From an uncultured Dorea sp. (GTDB lineage Bacteria; Bacillota; Clostridia; Lachnospirales; Lachnospiraceae): a DNA stretch of 49,653 bases. Made by a program: the position numbers and the translations under genes. Under the pieces are notes generated by a model. That model ran no database searches and was not told where the DNA came from. It saw nothing but the letters and a program-made list of their open reading frames with translations. Where the stretch lies: assembly GCA_945870325.1 (NCBI GenBank), contig CAMBRQ010000019.1:1-49653 (forward strand). The letters are read 5' to 3'. The stretch's first letter is position 1. Every line of letters starts with the position of its first letter. Positions 35,054 to 42,669 of this stretch are shown piece by piece.

Positions 35054-35068
35054 AGACCTAATAGGTCT
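35054..35068. promoter_or_regulatory. Perfect palindrome operator candidate AGACCTAATAGGTCT
   Basis: A 15-bp perfect dyad at the predicted +1 region of the leftward permease promoter, within the divergent region shared with the PEP-binding gene. Symmetry, length and place fit an operator for a dimeric repressor, perhaps a DtxR/MntR-type metal regulator given the permease; this is inference. Confidence 0.55.
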
Positions 35069-35097
35069 ATTTTAGATGCAGTCTCATGAATTTACAA
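35069..35097 (-). promoter_or_regulatory. Promoter of the permease gene
   Basis: Minus strand TTGTAA (35097-35092), 17-base spacer, TAAAAT (35074-35069), directly followed by the palindrome AGACCTATTAGGTCT. Confidence 0.55.
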
Positions 35098-35142
35098 GGA
35101 CTATTTTCAAAAACATCAAATATCTACCCTTTTCTTTTCATT

Positions 35143-35171
35143 TTGTCCGTATTCTTGTATACTTATATTAT
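35143..35171 (+). promoter_or_regulatory. Promoter of the PEP/pyruvate-binding protein gene
   Basis: TTGTCC (35143-35148), 17-base spacer, TATTAT (35166-35171), followed by a short leader with AAGGAGGG. It supports the TTG start at 35202 and excludes the upstream frame to 35076 as coding. Confidence 0.6.
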
Positions 35172-35201
35172 CATCAAAATAATTTTAAGGAGGGTGAAAT
35201 A

Positions 35202-37778
35202 TTGAGTACTTTTGAGCGAATCTTATCAGGACTTCCCGGATTAGATGCTATATTGGATCATATCCGTTTGGGAGACAACGTTGTATGGCAGGTATCCTCC
35301 ATGGAAGAATACCGGTTTTTCGTAGAGCCTTTCTATCGGCAGGCAAAGAAAGATCATCGTCGGATTCTGTATATGCATTTTACCGGACATCCCAGACTTC
35401 TTAGTCACTCTTGCGGCATTCCTGTCTATGAATTCAATCCGGCAGAGGGTTTCGAAGCCTTCACTATGAATGTACGGAAACGCATCGCCGAGGAAGGCCA
35501 GGATGTCTTCTATATCTTCGACTGTCTATCGGATCTTCAGGCAAGCTGGGCAACAGACCTTATGATGGGGAACTTCTTTCGGGTAACCTGCCCCTATCTG
35601 TTCGAACTAAATACAGTGGCGTATTTTCCGATTCTTCGCGGGCGCCATTCCTTTGATGCGATTGCCCGGATTCAGGAGACAACCCAACTGCTTCTGGATG
35701 TCTACATGGACAGAGAAAGCCTGTACATCAATCCGCTAAAAGTCTGGAACCGTTATTCACCCAATATGTTTCTTCCTCATCAATACATCGCAGGAGACGG
35801 CTCTTTCCTTCCTTTGAAGGGAGGCTATGAAGTCAGCCGTTTCTATACGCTTGTAGATAACCTTACCCGCATCTATGAGAATCAGAATCTGGACAGTTGG
35901 GAAAGGTTCGTCTCCGATGCCAGACGGATCTATCATACGGATCATATATTTTCCAAAGAAACGCAAGATAACTTCTGCCAGAACATGATGTCACGGGACG
36001 AAAAAATCCTGGCTCTGTTAAAGCAATATTTTTCTCCGGAAGATTATTTCCATATCTATAAACGCATGATTGGAACAGGGAGTATCGGCGGCAAGGCATG
36101 CGGCATGCTGCTTGCCCGCAAGATTATAGAGACGGATAATCCGGAGGCTTTCCGTCTTATGGAGCCTCACGATTCCTATTATCTGGGTTCTGATGTGTTT
36201 TATACTTATATAGTACATAACAAGTTCTGGAGACTCCACATCAGCCAGAAGACGAAAGAAGGATATTTTAAACTGGCCCCGGAGATTGAGCATGCTTTTA
36301 AGACCGGTTCTTTCCCGGAACCTATCCGCCAACAGTTTATCCGAATGCTGGAATACTTCGGGCAGCGACCGATTATCGTGCGTTCAAGCAGTCTTCAGGA
36401 AGATGGATTCGGCAACGCATTTGCCGGAAAATACGAATCCGTCTTCTGTATTAACTCAGGCGACATCACAACACGGCTTACAGAACTTGAGAATGCGGTA
36501 CGTACGGTCTATGCCAGTACCATGAACATGGCTGCTCTGGAATACAGGCGTCAGCGTGGTCTTGGATATAAGGATGAACAGATGGCTCTTTTAATCCAAC
36601 GTGTATCTGGTTCTATGTATGAAGATTTTCTGATGCCAAATGCCGCAGGTGTAGGATATTCTTACAGCGCTTACCGCTGGAGCGATTCCCTGGATGCCTC
36701 TTGCGGAATGCTGCGCCTGGTTATGGGGCTTGGCACCCGTGCAGTTGACCGCACAGAAGGTGATTATCCGCGTATCGTGAATCTTGCACGTCCGGAGAGT
36801 TCCACGCTAACCGGAAGCCAGGCAAAGCATCAGTATTCTCAGCGTTATGTAGACTTGATTGATTATCAGGAGAAATCTCTTGCCACCCGTTCTATTAAGC
36901 AGGTGACCCCTTATATGGATTCCTGGTATCAACGTATGGTTTTGGAGCATGATTACGATGCCGAGCGTACTTTCCGCGAACGCGGCCAGCACCGGGAAAT
37001 TCTCTTTGCCAGTTGTGAAGGACTGGTTCGCAACCGTACCTTTACCGAATGCATGAAATCTATTCTTCGGACACTGCAAACAGCCTATGATTATCCGGTA
37101 GACATTGAATTCACAATTAACAGTAACGCTGATGGTGAATTCGTATTCAATCTGCTTCAATGCCGTCCACTGCAGATTGGGACATCACGGGATGCCGTAA
37201 CCGTTCCTGATCTTCCGGACGAACAGACTGTATTCTCCGTCACCAATGCTTCTATGGGAGGTTCCAGATCAGAGAATATCGACTACATCGTATGGGTGGA
37301 TTCCAAAGGCTATTATCAGTGTCCTTATAAGCAGAAGCCTGATATCGCAAGAATTATCGGTGATATCAATCATTACTTTCGAAAAAGCCGACAGAAACTC
37401 ATGCTCTTCGTTCCCGGAAGAATCGGCACTTCTTCCCCGGAGTTGGGAGTTCCTGTTACTTTCGCAGAGATTCATCACTTCTGCTCTATATGCGAGATGT
37501 CCGACAGCGAAGTTGGATATATGCCTGAACTTTCTTATGGCAGCCATATGTTCCAAGATCTTGTAGAAGCCGAAATCTTCTATACTGCCATCTTCGACAA
37601 TGACAGGACTTTGTATTTTGATAAAGATTATTTTAAAAAGAATGCGAATATATTGACAGATATATTGCCGGAATGTGGAGAATATAAGGATATTGTGCAT
37701 GTGTATGATTTGCAGGGAAAGGGAATACATCTGTATTCTGATGTACGTAATGAGAGGACGGTGTTGGGGGGAATCTAG
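35202..37778 (+). CDS. PEP/pyruvate-binding (PPDK_N) protein with KaiC-like N-terminus
   Basis: 858 residues from TTG 35202, 6-8 bases after AGGAGGG. The N-terminal about 220 residues open with SGLPGLDAILDHIRLGD, which resembles the start of KaiC/RadA-type RecA domains, but no Walker A P-loop follows, so it looks like a degenerate ATPase domain. From about 290 a PEP/pyruvate-binding ATP-grasp domain follows: GSIGGKACGM, RPIIVRSSSLQEDGFGNAFAGKYESV (about 388-410) and LLQCRPLQIG (about 650). The swivelling phospho-His domain and the TIM barrel of PPDK or PEP synthase are absent. The last 190 residues are unassigned. It may phosphorylate an unknown acceptor. It stands divergent from the permease gene. 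Confidence 0.85.
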   Translation: MSTFERILSGLPGLDAILDHIRLGDNVVWQVSSMEEYRFFVEPFYRQAKKDHRRILYMHFTGHPRLLSHSCGIPVYEFNPAEGFEAFTMNVRKRIAEEGQDVFYIFDCLSDLQASWATDLMMGNFFRVTCPYLFELNTVAYFPILRGRHSFDAIARIQETTQLLLDVYMDRESLYINPLKVWNRYSPNMFLPHQYIAGDGSFLPLKGGYEVSRFYTLVDNLTRIYENQNLDSWERFVSDARRIYHTDHIFSKETQDNFCQNMMSRDEKILALLKQYFSPEDYFHIYKRMIGTGSIGGKACGMLLARKIIETDNPEAFRLMEPHDSYYLGSDVFYTYIVHNKFWRLHISQKTKEGYFKLAPEIEHAFKTGSFPEPIRQQFIRMLEYFGQRPIIVRSSSLQEDGFGNAFAGKYESVFCINSGDITTRLTELENAVRTVYASTMNMAALEYRRQRGLGYKDEQMALLIQRVSGSMYEDFLMPNAAGVGYSYSAYRWSDSLDASCGMLRLVMGLGTRAVDRTEGDYPRIVNLARPESSTLTGSQAKHQYSQRYVDLIDYQEKSLATRSIKQVTPYMDSWYQRMVLEHDYDAERTFRERGQHREILFASCEGLVRNRTFTECMKSILRTLQTAYDYPVDIEFTINSNADGEFVFNLLQCRPLQIGTSRDAVTVPDLPDEQTVFSVTNASMGGSRSENIDYIVWVDSKGYYQCPYKQKPDIARIIGDINHYFRKSRQKLMLFVPGRIGTSSPELGVPVTFAEIHHFCSICEMSDSEVGYMPELSYGSHMFQDLVEAEIFYTAIFDNDRTLYFDKDYFKKNANILTDILPECGEYKDIVHVYDLQGKGIHLYSDVRNERTVLGGI

Positions 37779-37790
37779 TGATTGGCAGTC

Positions 37791-37968
37791 GAATCCGGGA
37801 GGGGAGGGTGTTTGCTCCGAGGTTCCGCTCTACCTCAGCTAGTCCACCGGGATGTAGGATGCCGAGGCAGTCGCTGATAGCAGCTCCAGCCTCACCATCC
37901 AACATCGCGGGGACGGATCTTCGGAACGCTCCACTTAACCTACGCAACCACCCTCCCCTCCCGGATTC
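37791..37968. repeat. Long palindromic element 4
   Basis: A 20-bp perfect inverted repeat, 37791-37810 (GAATCCGGGAGGGGAGGGTG) with 37949-37968, encloses a second imperfect stem, 37848-37869 with 37890-37911 (GGATGTaGGATG against CATCCaACATC). It lacks the CCGTACACTT end of elements 1-3 but shares the G-rich 5' arm and its position between two converging genes. It begins 13 bases past the stop of the PEP-binding gene. Confidence 0.65.
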
Positions 37969-37999
37969 TGCGACAATTACTGGCAAGGATTCCAGCGAA

Positions 38000-38156
38000 G
38001 ATGTAGGTGGAACTACATCGGAGGTATAACATTGTGGCATGTTGCAATTATGAAGCGAGTTATGGGTGGCTGACGCTCATTTTGATGTTACGTATTCTTA
38101 CCGAAGGACTCCGACACCAGCCACCCATAACTCGCTATCGCGCCGTACACCTCCAA
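38000..38156 (+). repeat. Long palindromic element 5
   Basis: An 18-bp perfect inverted repeat, GCGAGTTATGGGTGGCTG (38055-38072) with 38118-38135, and a right end GCCGTACACCTCCAA (38142-38156) shared with elements 1-3. A small hairpin GATGTAG/CTACATC (38000-38019) lies at the left. The arm sequence differs from the other elements but keeps the TATGGGTGGCTG flavour. It sits 24 bases from the 3' end of the kinase-like gene. Confidence 0.68.
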
Positions 38157-38179
38157 CCACTCACTTTCCAAAATGATTC

Positions 38180-38797
38180 TTACCCCCGATACATCATCTC
38201 CAATATATCCACGGTTCTCTCCATCCCCAGCCTGCTCACATTCAGCAAGACCTGATGCGCTTCTACGCTGCCCCAATCAAGTCCGGTATGAGATTCGTAG
38301 TAATATTTCCGTTCGCGGTCGATCTTTTTAATTTTATCTGCTGCCTTCTTCTCTGACAGATCATATCTCTTGGCAATCCTCTGAATCCTGTCCTCAAGAT
38401 CCGCGCAAATGAATACGTTGATACAATTCGGATTATCCTGCAGCACATAATCCGCACAGCGCCCTACAATTACGCAGGGACCTCTCTCAGATAATCTGCG
38501 GATAATGTCCGACTGCAATTCATACACCTGCTCATTCAGGGGTGGCGTATACTCAGCCTCCCTGATTGCGCTTGTATACTCGATCGGGGCAATCACATAT
38601 CCAGCTAAAAAACTGTTCAAAGTCGTCTCATCAACTGCCCGCGCAGTCTCCTCTCTGATATCCAGTTTCTCAGCCACCATTCTGACAAGATTATTGTCAT
38701 ATAGCGGGATGTCCAGCCTGGTTGCCAATATATTGCCGATCTCATGCCCACCGCTTCCAAACTGACGTCCAATTGTAACAATCTTATGTTCTGCCAT
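38180..38797 (-). CDS. Cytidylate kinase-like family protein
   Basis: 205 residues of the cytidylate-kinase-like family (PF13189 style). The P-loop is GRQFGSGGHEIG at about 11-22, followed by NILATRLDIPLYDNNLV, a Walker-B-like CVIVGRCADYVL, and the lid region RIAKRYDLSEKKAADKIKKIDRER. Such proteins are phosphotransferases related to Cmk; the substrate is uncertain. RBS GGGAGG is good. It lies after niaR in the same direction, about 90 bases away, probably as a separate unit. Confidence 0.9.
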   Translation of the reverse strand: MAEHKIVTIGRQFGSGGHEIGNILATRLDIPLYDNNLVRMVAEKLDIREETARAVDETTLNSFLAGYVIAPIEYTSAIREAEYTPPLNEQVYELQSDIIRRLSERGPCVIVGRCADYVLQDNPNCINVFICADLEDRIQRIAKRYDLSEKKAADKIKKIDRERKYYYESHTGLDWGSVEAHQVLLNVSRLGMERTVDILEMMYRG

Positions 38798-38890
38798 AAC
38801 TCTCCCTCCCTTTCGAAAAGATTCTCCATCAACATTATTTAATCTAATTATACCTCTTCTCCAGGGTAAAATACCAGCACAAAAACAAAA

Positions 38891-39400
38891 TTATGGCTCA
38901 ATCAAGAATCCTTTTTCCTTCAGTGTGTCTTCTATCATATCTAACGTCTTCTCACTATCTGCCGTCACTTTGTGATAGTGATAATTCGATGTAATATTTT
39001 TAAGCGGGCTTGACTTTCCACTACGGATATCTTCAAGAAATTCCACCACTTTTCTTCTGGAATTAATATTCAGTTCCGCTTCAATATGACCATATACACG
39101 GTGATTCACCATAACATTCTCTATACATCCCCCCAGGTCTACAATAGCACACAGTTCTTCCTCTACCTGTTCATCCGTATGCTGAACTTTGAAAACTCTG
39201 TTGACTGTCTTCACAGTACTCAGAATATATCCTCGATTTGTAGAAATAATATCATACCCCGACGCACGAAGCAGAGCGATGTCCTGCACGATCACCTGAC
39301 GGCTTACCCCGTGAATTGAAGCCAGTTTTCTGCCCGATACCGGAAGCACGCTTTCCTGTATCTCCCGGATAATCGCCGTTCTTCTCTCAGAACCAGTCAT
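38891..39400 (-). CDS. niaR: NAD biosynthesis repressor NiaR (HTH and 3H domains)
   Basis: 169 residues. N-terminal winged helix (SGRKLASIHGVSRQVIVQDIALLRASG) then a 3H domain whose conserved histidines can be seen (VNHRVYGHIEAEL, NYHYHKVT). NiaR represses NAD synthesis and niacin uptake genes when nicotinic acid is present. It is the last gene of nadA-nadB-nadC-niaR, a common arrangement, and a matching operator lies before nadA, so the operon is self-regulated. Confidence 0.94.
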   Translation of the reverse strand: MTGSERRTAIIREIQESVLPVSGRKLASIHGVSRQVIVQDIALLRASGYDIISTNRGYILSTVKTVNRVFKVQHTDEQVEEELCAIVDLGGCIENVMVNHRVYGHIEAELNINSRRKVVEFLEDIRSGKSSPLKNITSNYHYHKVTADSEKTLDMIEDTLKEKGFLIEP

Positions 39401-39435
39401 AGTTTTCCCTTACCTCCTGCTATTTCTTTCTACTA

Positions 39436-40287
39436 TTATATCGCATGGAGATTCTTTAGGGAAATATCTAATATAGGAGCGGAATGGGTCAATGCCCCAC
39501 TAGAGACATAATCAACCCCGAGAGATGTCAAACGGCTGATATTCTCTTTGGTTACATTACCGGAGCATTCCGTTTCGGCACGTCCATCAATTATACGAAT
39601 CGCCTCCTGCATCTCTTCTGTTGACATATTGTCAAGCATGATAATGTCAGCACCCGCTTCCACTGCTTCTTTCACCATATCCAAATTCTCAACTTCAACT
39701 TCTATCTTCCGCACAAAAGGAGCATATTCCTTTGCCATCTGAACCGCCTTGGCAACACTGCCTGCGGCACCGATATGGTTATCCTTCAACAATACTCCAT
39801 CCGACAGATTGTATCGGTGATTGTAACCTCCACCGACACGTACCGCATATTTTTCAAATATTCTCATGTTCGGTGTCGTTTTTCTGGTATCCAGAAGTTT
39901 CGTCTTGCTTCCCGCTAACAGCGACGCAACTGAATGTGTATAGGTGGCGATTCCACTCATACGCTGAAGATAATTAAGTGCTACACGTTCTCCTGATAAA
40001 AGTACTCGTATGTCACCAATGACTTTGCCCATTAACTGTCCATTTTTTACTTCGTCTCCATCTGCACAATACAATTCCACCTCTGTCGTCTCATCCAGCA
40101 ATTGAAATACACGCTTGAATATATCAAGTCCGGCAATGATTCCATCCTGTTTACAGATTAGATTCACTTCCCCTTTCACTGCTTCTTTCATTACGGAATT
40201 GGTAGTTACATCCTCACTGGATATGTCTTCCCTTAACGCTTCAAGAATCAGATGATCGACTTGAAGCGTCATTGTAATCTTATTCAT
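39436..40287 (-). CDS. nadC: Quinolinate phosphoribosyltransferase NadC
   Basis: 283 residues, usual length. It contains REDISSEDVTTNSV at the N-terminus, LLSGERVALNYLQRMSGIAT, LLDTRKTTPNMRIFEKYAVRVGGGYNHRYNLSDGVLLKDNH (read in pieces), and the barrel end GVDYVSSGALTHSAP. It converts quinolinate and PRPP to nicotinate mononucleotide. It lies 68 bases after nadB and 35 before niaR in one operon. Confidence 0.97.
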   Translation of the reverse strand: MNKITMTLQVDHLILEALREDISSEDVTTNSVMKEAVKGEVNLICKQDGIIAGLDIFKRVFQLLDETTEVELYCADGDEVKNGQLMGKVIGDIRVLLSGERVALNYLQRMSGIATYTHSVASLLAGSKTKLLDTRKTTPNMRIFEKYAVRVGGGYNHRYNLSDGVLLKDNHIGAAGSVAKAVQMAKEYAPFVRKIEVEVENLDMVKEAVEAGADIIMLDNMSTEEMQEAIRIIDGRAETECSGNVTKENISRLTSLGVDYVSSGALTHSAPILDISLKNLHAI

Positions 40288-40355
40288 AATACTCGTTCTC
40301 CTTTTTATTCATTATACACTTAATAATCTGCGTCTTTAGCATCCATCTTTACACC

Positions 40356-41549
40356 CTATGCCGTAATCCCTTCTGATTCCCTTGCAGCATACGCCTGTCC
40401 AATTTTCTTTGCCGCCCTTTTAGCAAAAACCAGACTCTCTAATAATGAATTGCTTGCCAGTCTGTTCGCACCATGCACACCATTGCAGCTGGTCTCGCCC
40501 ACCGCATAGAGCTGCTCCATAGAAGTCCGGCTGTCCGAATCTACCCAGATTCCTCCCATGAAATAATGCTGTGCTGGGACCACCGGTATATACTCCTTCG
40601 TCACATCATATCCTTCTTCCAGACAATGCTGATAGATATTCGGGAAATGCTTTAATATGGTTTCTGTCGGAATGTGCTCCATTGATAGCCACACGTATTC
40701 TGTACCATCCTTTTTCATCTGCTCGCGGATTGCCTGTGTAACAACGTCTCTTGGCAGCAATTCATTCACGAATCTTTCTTTATTCTTATTATATAGCACT
40801 GCACCCTCTCCACGCACAGATTCCGATATTAAGAATCTGCGTCCTGGCTTGGTTGAATAAAGTGTTGTCGGATGAATCTGCACATAATCCAGATGCTCCA
40901 GCCGGATTCCATGTTTCTTAGATATCTCTAGCGCATCTCCCGTCAGATGCGGGAAATTCGTTGAATGCTGGTATCTTCCGCCGATACCTCCGCTTGCCAG
41001 GATCGTATAGTCAGCGTAGATTTGATACTCTCCCTGTTCATTCTCCGCCAATATGCCCACACATCTGCCTTCATCTTCTATGATATCCGTCATCGTTGTA
41101 TATTCGTAGATAGTCACATTCTCAAGACGTTTTACCTGTGCCAGTAATTTGCTCGTAATCTCCTTGCCCGTAATATCCTCATGGAACAAAATTCTCGGTT
41201 TAGAATGCGCCCCCTCACGGGTATATAAGAACTCTCCGTCCTGCGTCTCGAACTCCACGCCATATCCGACCAGATCCTTAATGATCTCTCTGGAACTTCG
41301 AATCATGATATCCACGGATTCTTTCCGGTTCTCATAATGCCCCGCTTTCATCGTATCTTCAAAATAACTGTCATAGTCCGTATCATCCCGCTGTACGCAG
41401 ATTCCACCTTGCGCCAGAAACGAATCGCTGCTCTCAAGATCCGACTTGGTAATCATCAGAATCTTTTTATCAGCGGGCAGATTCAGCACACTGAACAAAC
41501 CCGCCACTCCGGTTCCTACTATGACAACGTCTGTATGTATCTCCATCAT
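40356..41549 (-). CDS. nadB: L-aspartate oxidase NadB, short form
   Basis: 397 residues. It has FAD-binding GTGVAGLFSVLNL, SFLAQGGICV, the substrate loop HEDITGKEI and the C-terminal FAD block GETSCNGVHGANRLASNSLLE. It ends soon after this block, lacking the roughly 120-residue helical C-terminus of E. coli NadB; such short forms are common in Firmicutes, so truncation by mutation is unlikely. It makes iminoaspartate for NadA. An ATG at 41546 is an equally good start. It follows nadA by 26 bases. Confidence 0.94.
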   Translation of the reverse strand: MMEIHTDVVIVGTGVAGLFSVLNLPADKKILMITKSDLESSDSFLAQGGICVQRDDTDYDSYFEDTMKAGHYENRKESVDIMIRSSREIIKDLVGYGVEFETQDGEFLYTREGAHSKPRILFHEDITGKEITSKLLAQVKRLENVTIYEYTTMTDIIEDEGRCVGILAENEQGEYQIYADYTILASGGIGGRYQHSTNFPHLTGDALEISKKHGIRLEHLDYVQIHPTTLYSTKPGRRFLISESVRGEGAVLYNKNKERFVNELLPRDVVTQAIREQMKKDGTEYVWLSMEHIPTETILKHFPNIYQHCLEEGYDVTKEYIPVVPAQHYFMGGIWVDSDSRTSMEQLYAVGETSCNGVHGANRLASNSLLESLVFAKRAAKKIGQAYAARESEGITA

Positions 41550-41575
41550 ATAATCCTTCCCAATGCCAGATTTAT

Positions 41576-42481
41576 CTACTTCGCAAGTTCCAGCATTCTC
41601 TCCAATGGCTTTACGGAATTCTCACGTAATTCCTGAGTCACATGAACTTCGTTCTCTCCATTTGCCAGCACGTCTCTGATCTTCTCCAGAGTAATCTTCT
41701 TCATATCATGGCATACCGGCTCCGTCTCTGTAAAATAGAACTTCTTATCCGGATTCTGTTTCTCCAGTTCATAGCGGACTCCATTCTCCGTACAGATGAT
41801 GAATTCTTTGCAATCGCTCTTACCTGCATATGTAATAATCCCTGAGGTACTGCCGATGTAATCAGACATACGGCAAACGGCTTCCGGACATTCCGGATGC
41901 GTCAAAACCTCTGCATCCGGATGCAGTTCTTTCTCCCTCTTAATCTCTTCCACCTGCATCTTCTCATGTACCGGACAATATCCTTCATTATACACAAAAT
42001 GCTTCTCCGGCACTTGTTCCGCTACAAAATGTGCCAGATTGCGATCCGGTATGAAGAAAATGTTCTGGTTCGGCAATGCCTTTACAATCTTCACGGCATT
42101 TGCTGAGGTTACACAGACATCTGAATGCTGTTTCAGTTCTGCTGTAGAATTGATATAGCAGACAACCGCCAGATCTTCGTAAGTATCCCGCATCTTCTGA
42201 ATCGTCTCAGCATCCGCCATGTGTGCCATAGCGCAGTCTGCTGTCATATCCGGCATAAGGACGGTCTTATCTGGATTCAGGATCTTCGCGCTCTCACCCA
42301 TGAAGGATACCCCACAGAATACTATGGTCTGTTCTTCCAAATCAACTGCTACTTTACTGAGATAATAGGAATCTCCGATATAATCTGCAATCTCCTGGAC
42401 TTCCGGGTTAACATAATAGTGTGCCAGGATCACTGCATTCTTTTCTTCTTTTAACTTTTGGATCTCTTCGATAATATTCAT
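41576..42481 (-). CDS. nadA: Quinolinate synthase NadA
   Basis: 301 residues from ATG 42481, nine bases after AAGGAG; the frame up to 42562 crosses the promoter. Pseudo-threefold motifs are present (AHYYVNPEVQEIADYIGDS, GVSFMGESAKILNPDK, CYINSTAELKQHSDVCVTSANA), with cluster cysteine candidates in DVCVTS, THPECPEAVC and TEPVCHDMKK. It condenses iminoaspartate with DHAP to quinolinate using a 4Fe-4S cluster. First gene of the nad operon. Confidence 0.97.
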   Translation of the reverse strand: MNIIEEIQKLKEEKNAVILAHYYVNPEVQEIADYIGDSYYLSKVAVDLEEQTIVFCGVSFMGESAKILNPDKTVLMPDMTADCAMAHMADAETIQKMRDTYEDLAVVCYINSTAELKQHSDVCVTSANAVKIVKALPNQNIFFIPDRNLAHFVAEQVPEKHFVYNEGYCPVHEKMQVEEIKREKELHPDAEVLTHPECPEAVCRMSDYIGSTSGIITYAGKSDCKEFIICTENGVRYELEKQNPDKKFYFTETEPVCHDMKKITLEKIRDVLANGENEVHVTQELRENSVKPLERMLELAK

Positions 42482-42511
42482 AATACTTTTCTCCTTTTTA
42501 GAACTCACACC

Positions 42512-42548
42512 ATTATACCACTGTAATTTACATGTGACAAGACACATG
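42512..42548 (-). promoter_or_regulatory. nad operon promoter with NiaR-type operator
   Basis: Minus strand TTGTCA (42540-42535), 17-base spacer, TATAAT (42517-42512). Over the -35 lies CATGTG-N6-CACATG (42531-42548), containing GTGTCTTGTCAC, which fits the GTGTCTTGaca style of NiaR sites. A repressor there would block polymerase binding. Confidence 0.75.
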
Positions 42549-42669
42549 AATTGACAAAGCAAAAGATATATTTTTAACGTTTATATTTTCATCGTAACCA
42601 TGCTAAAACTGTAACCCAGCATTGCTCCGAGAGCGCCTCAGATACCAATATATGAGTAAACTGTCATAT

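Noticed and set aside
116..38156. Palindromic elements as insertion sequences
   Set aside because: No transposase frame exists in any of them; at most they would be non-autonomous elements.
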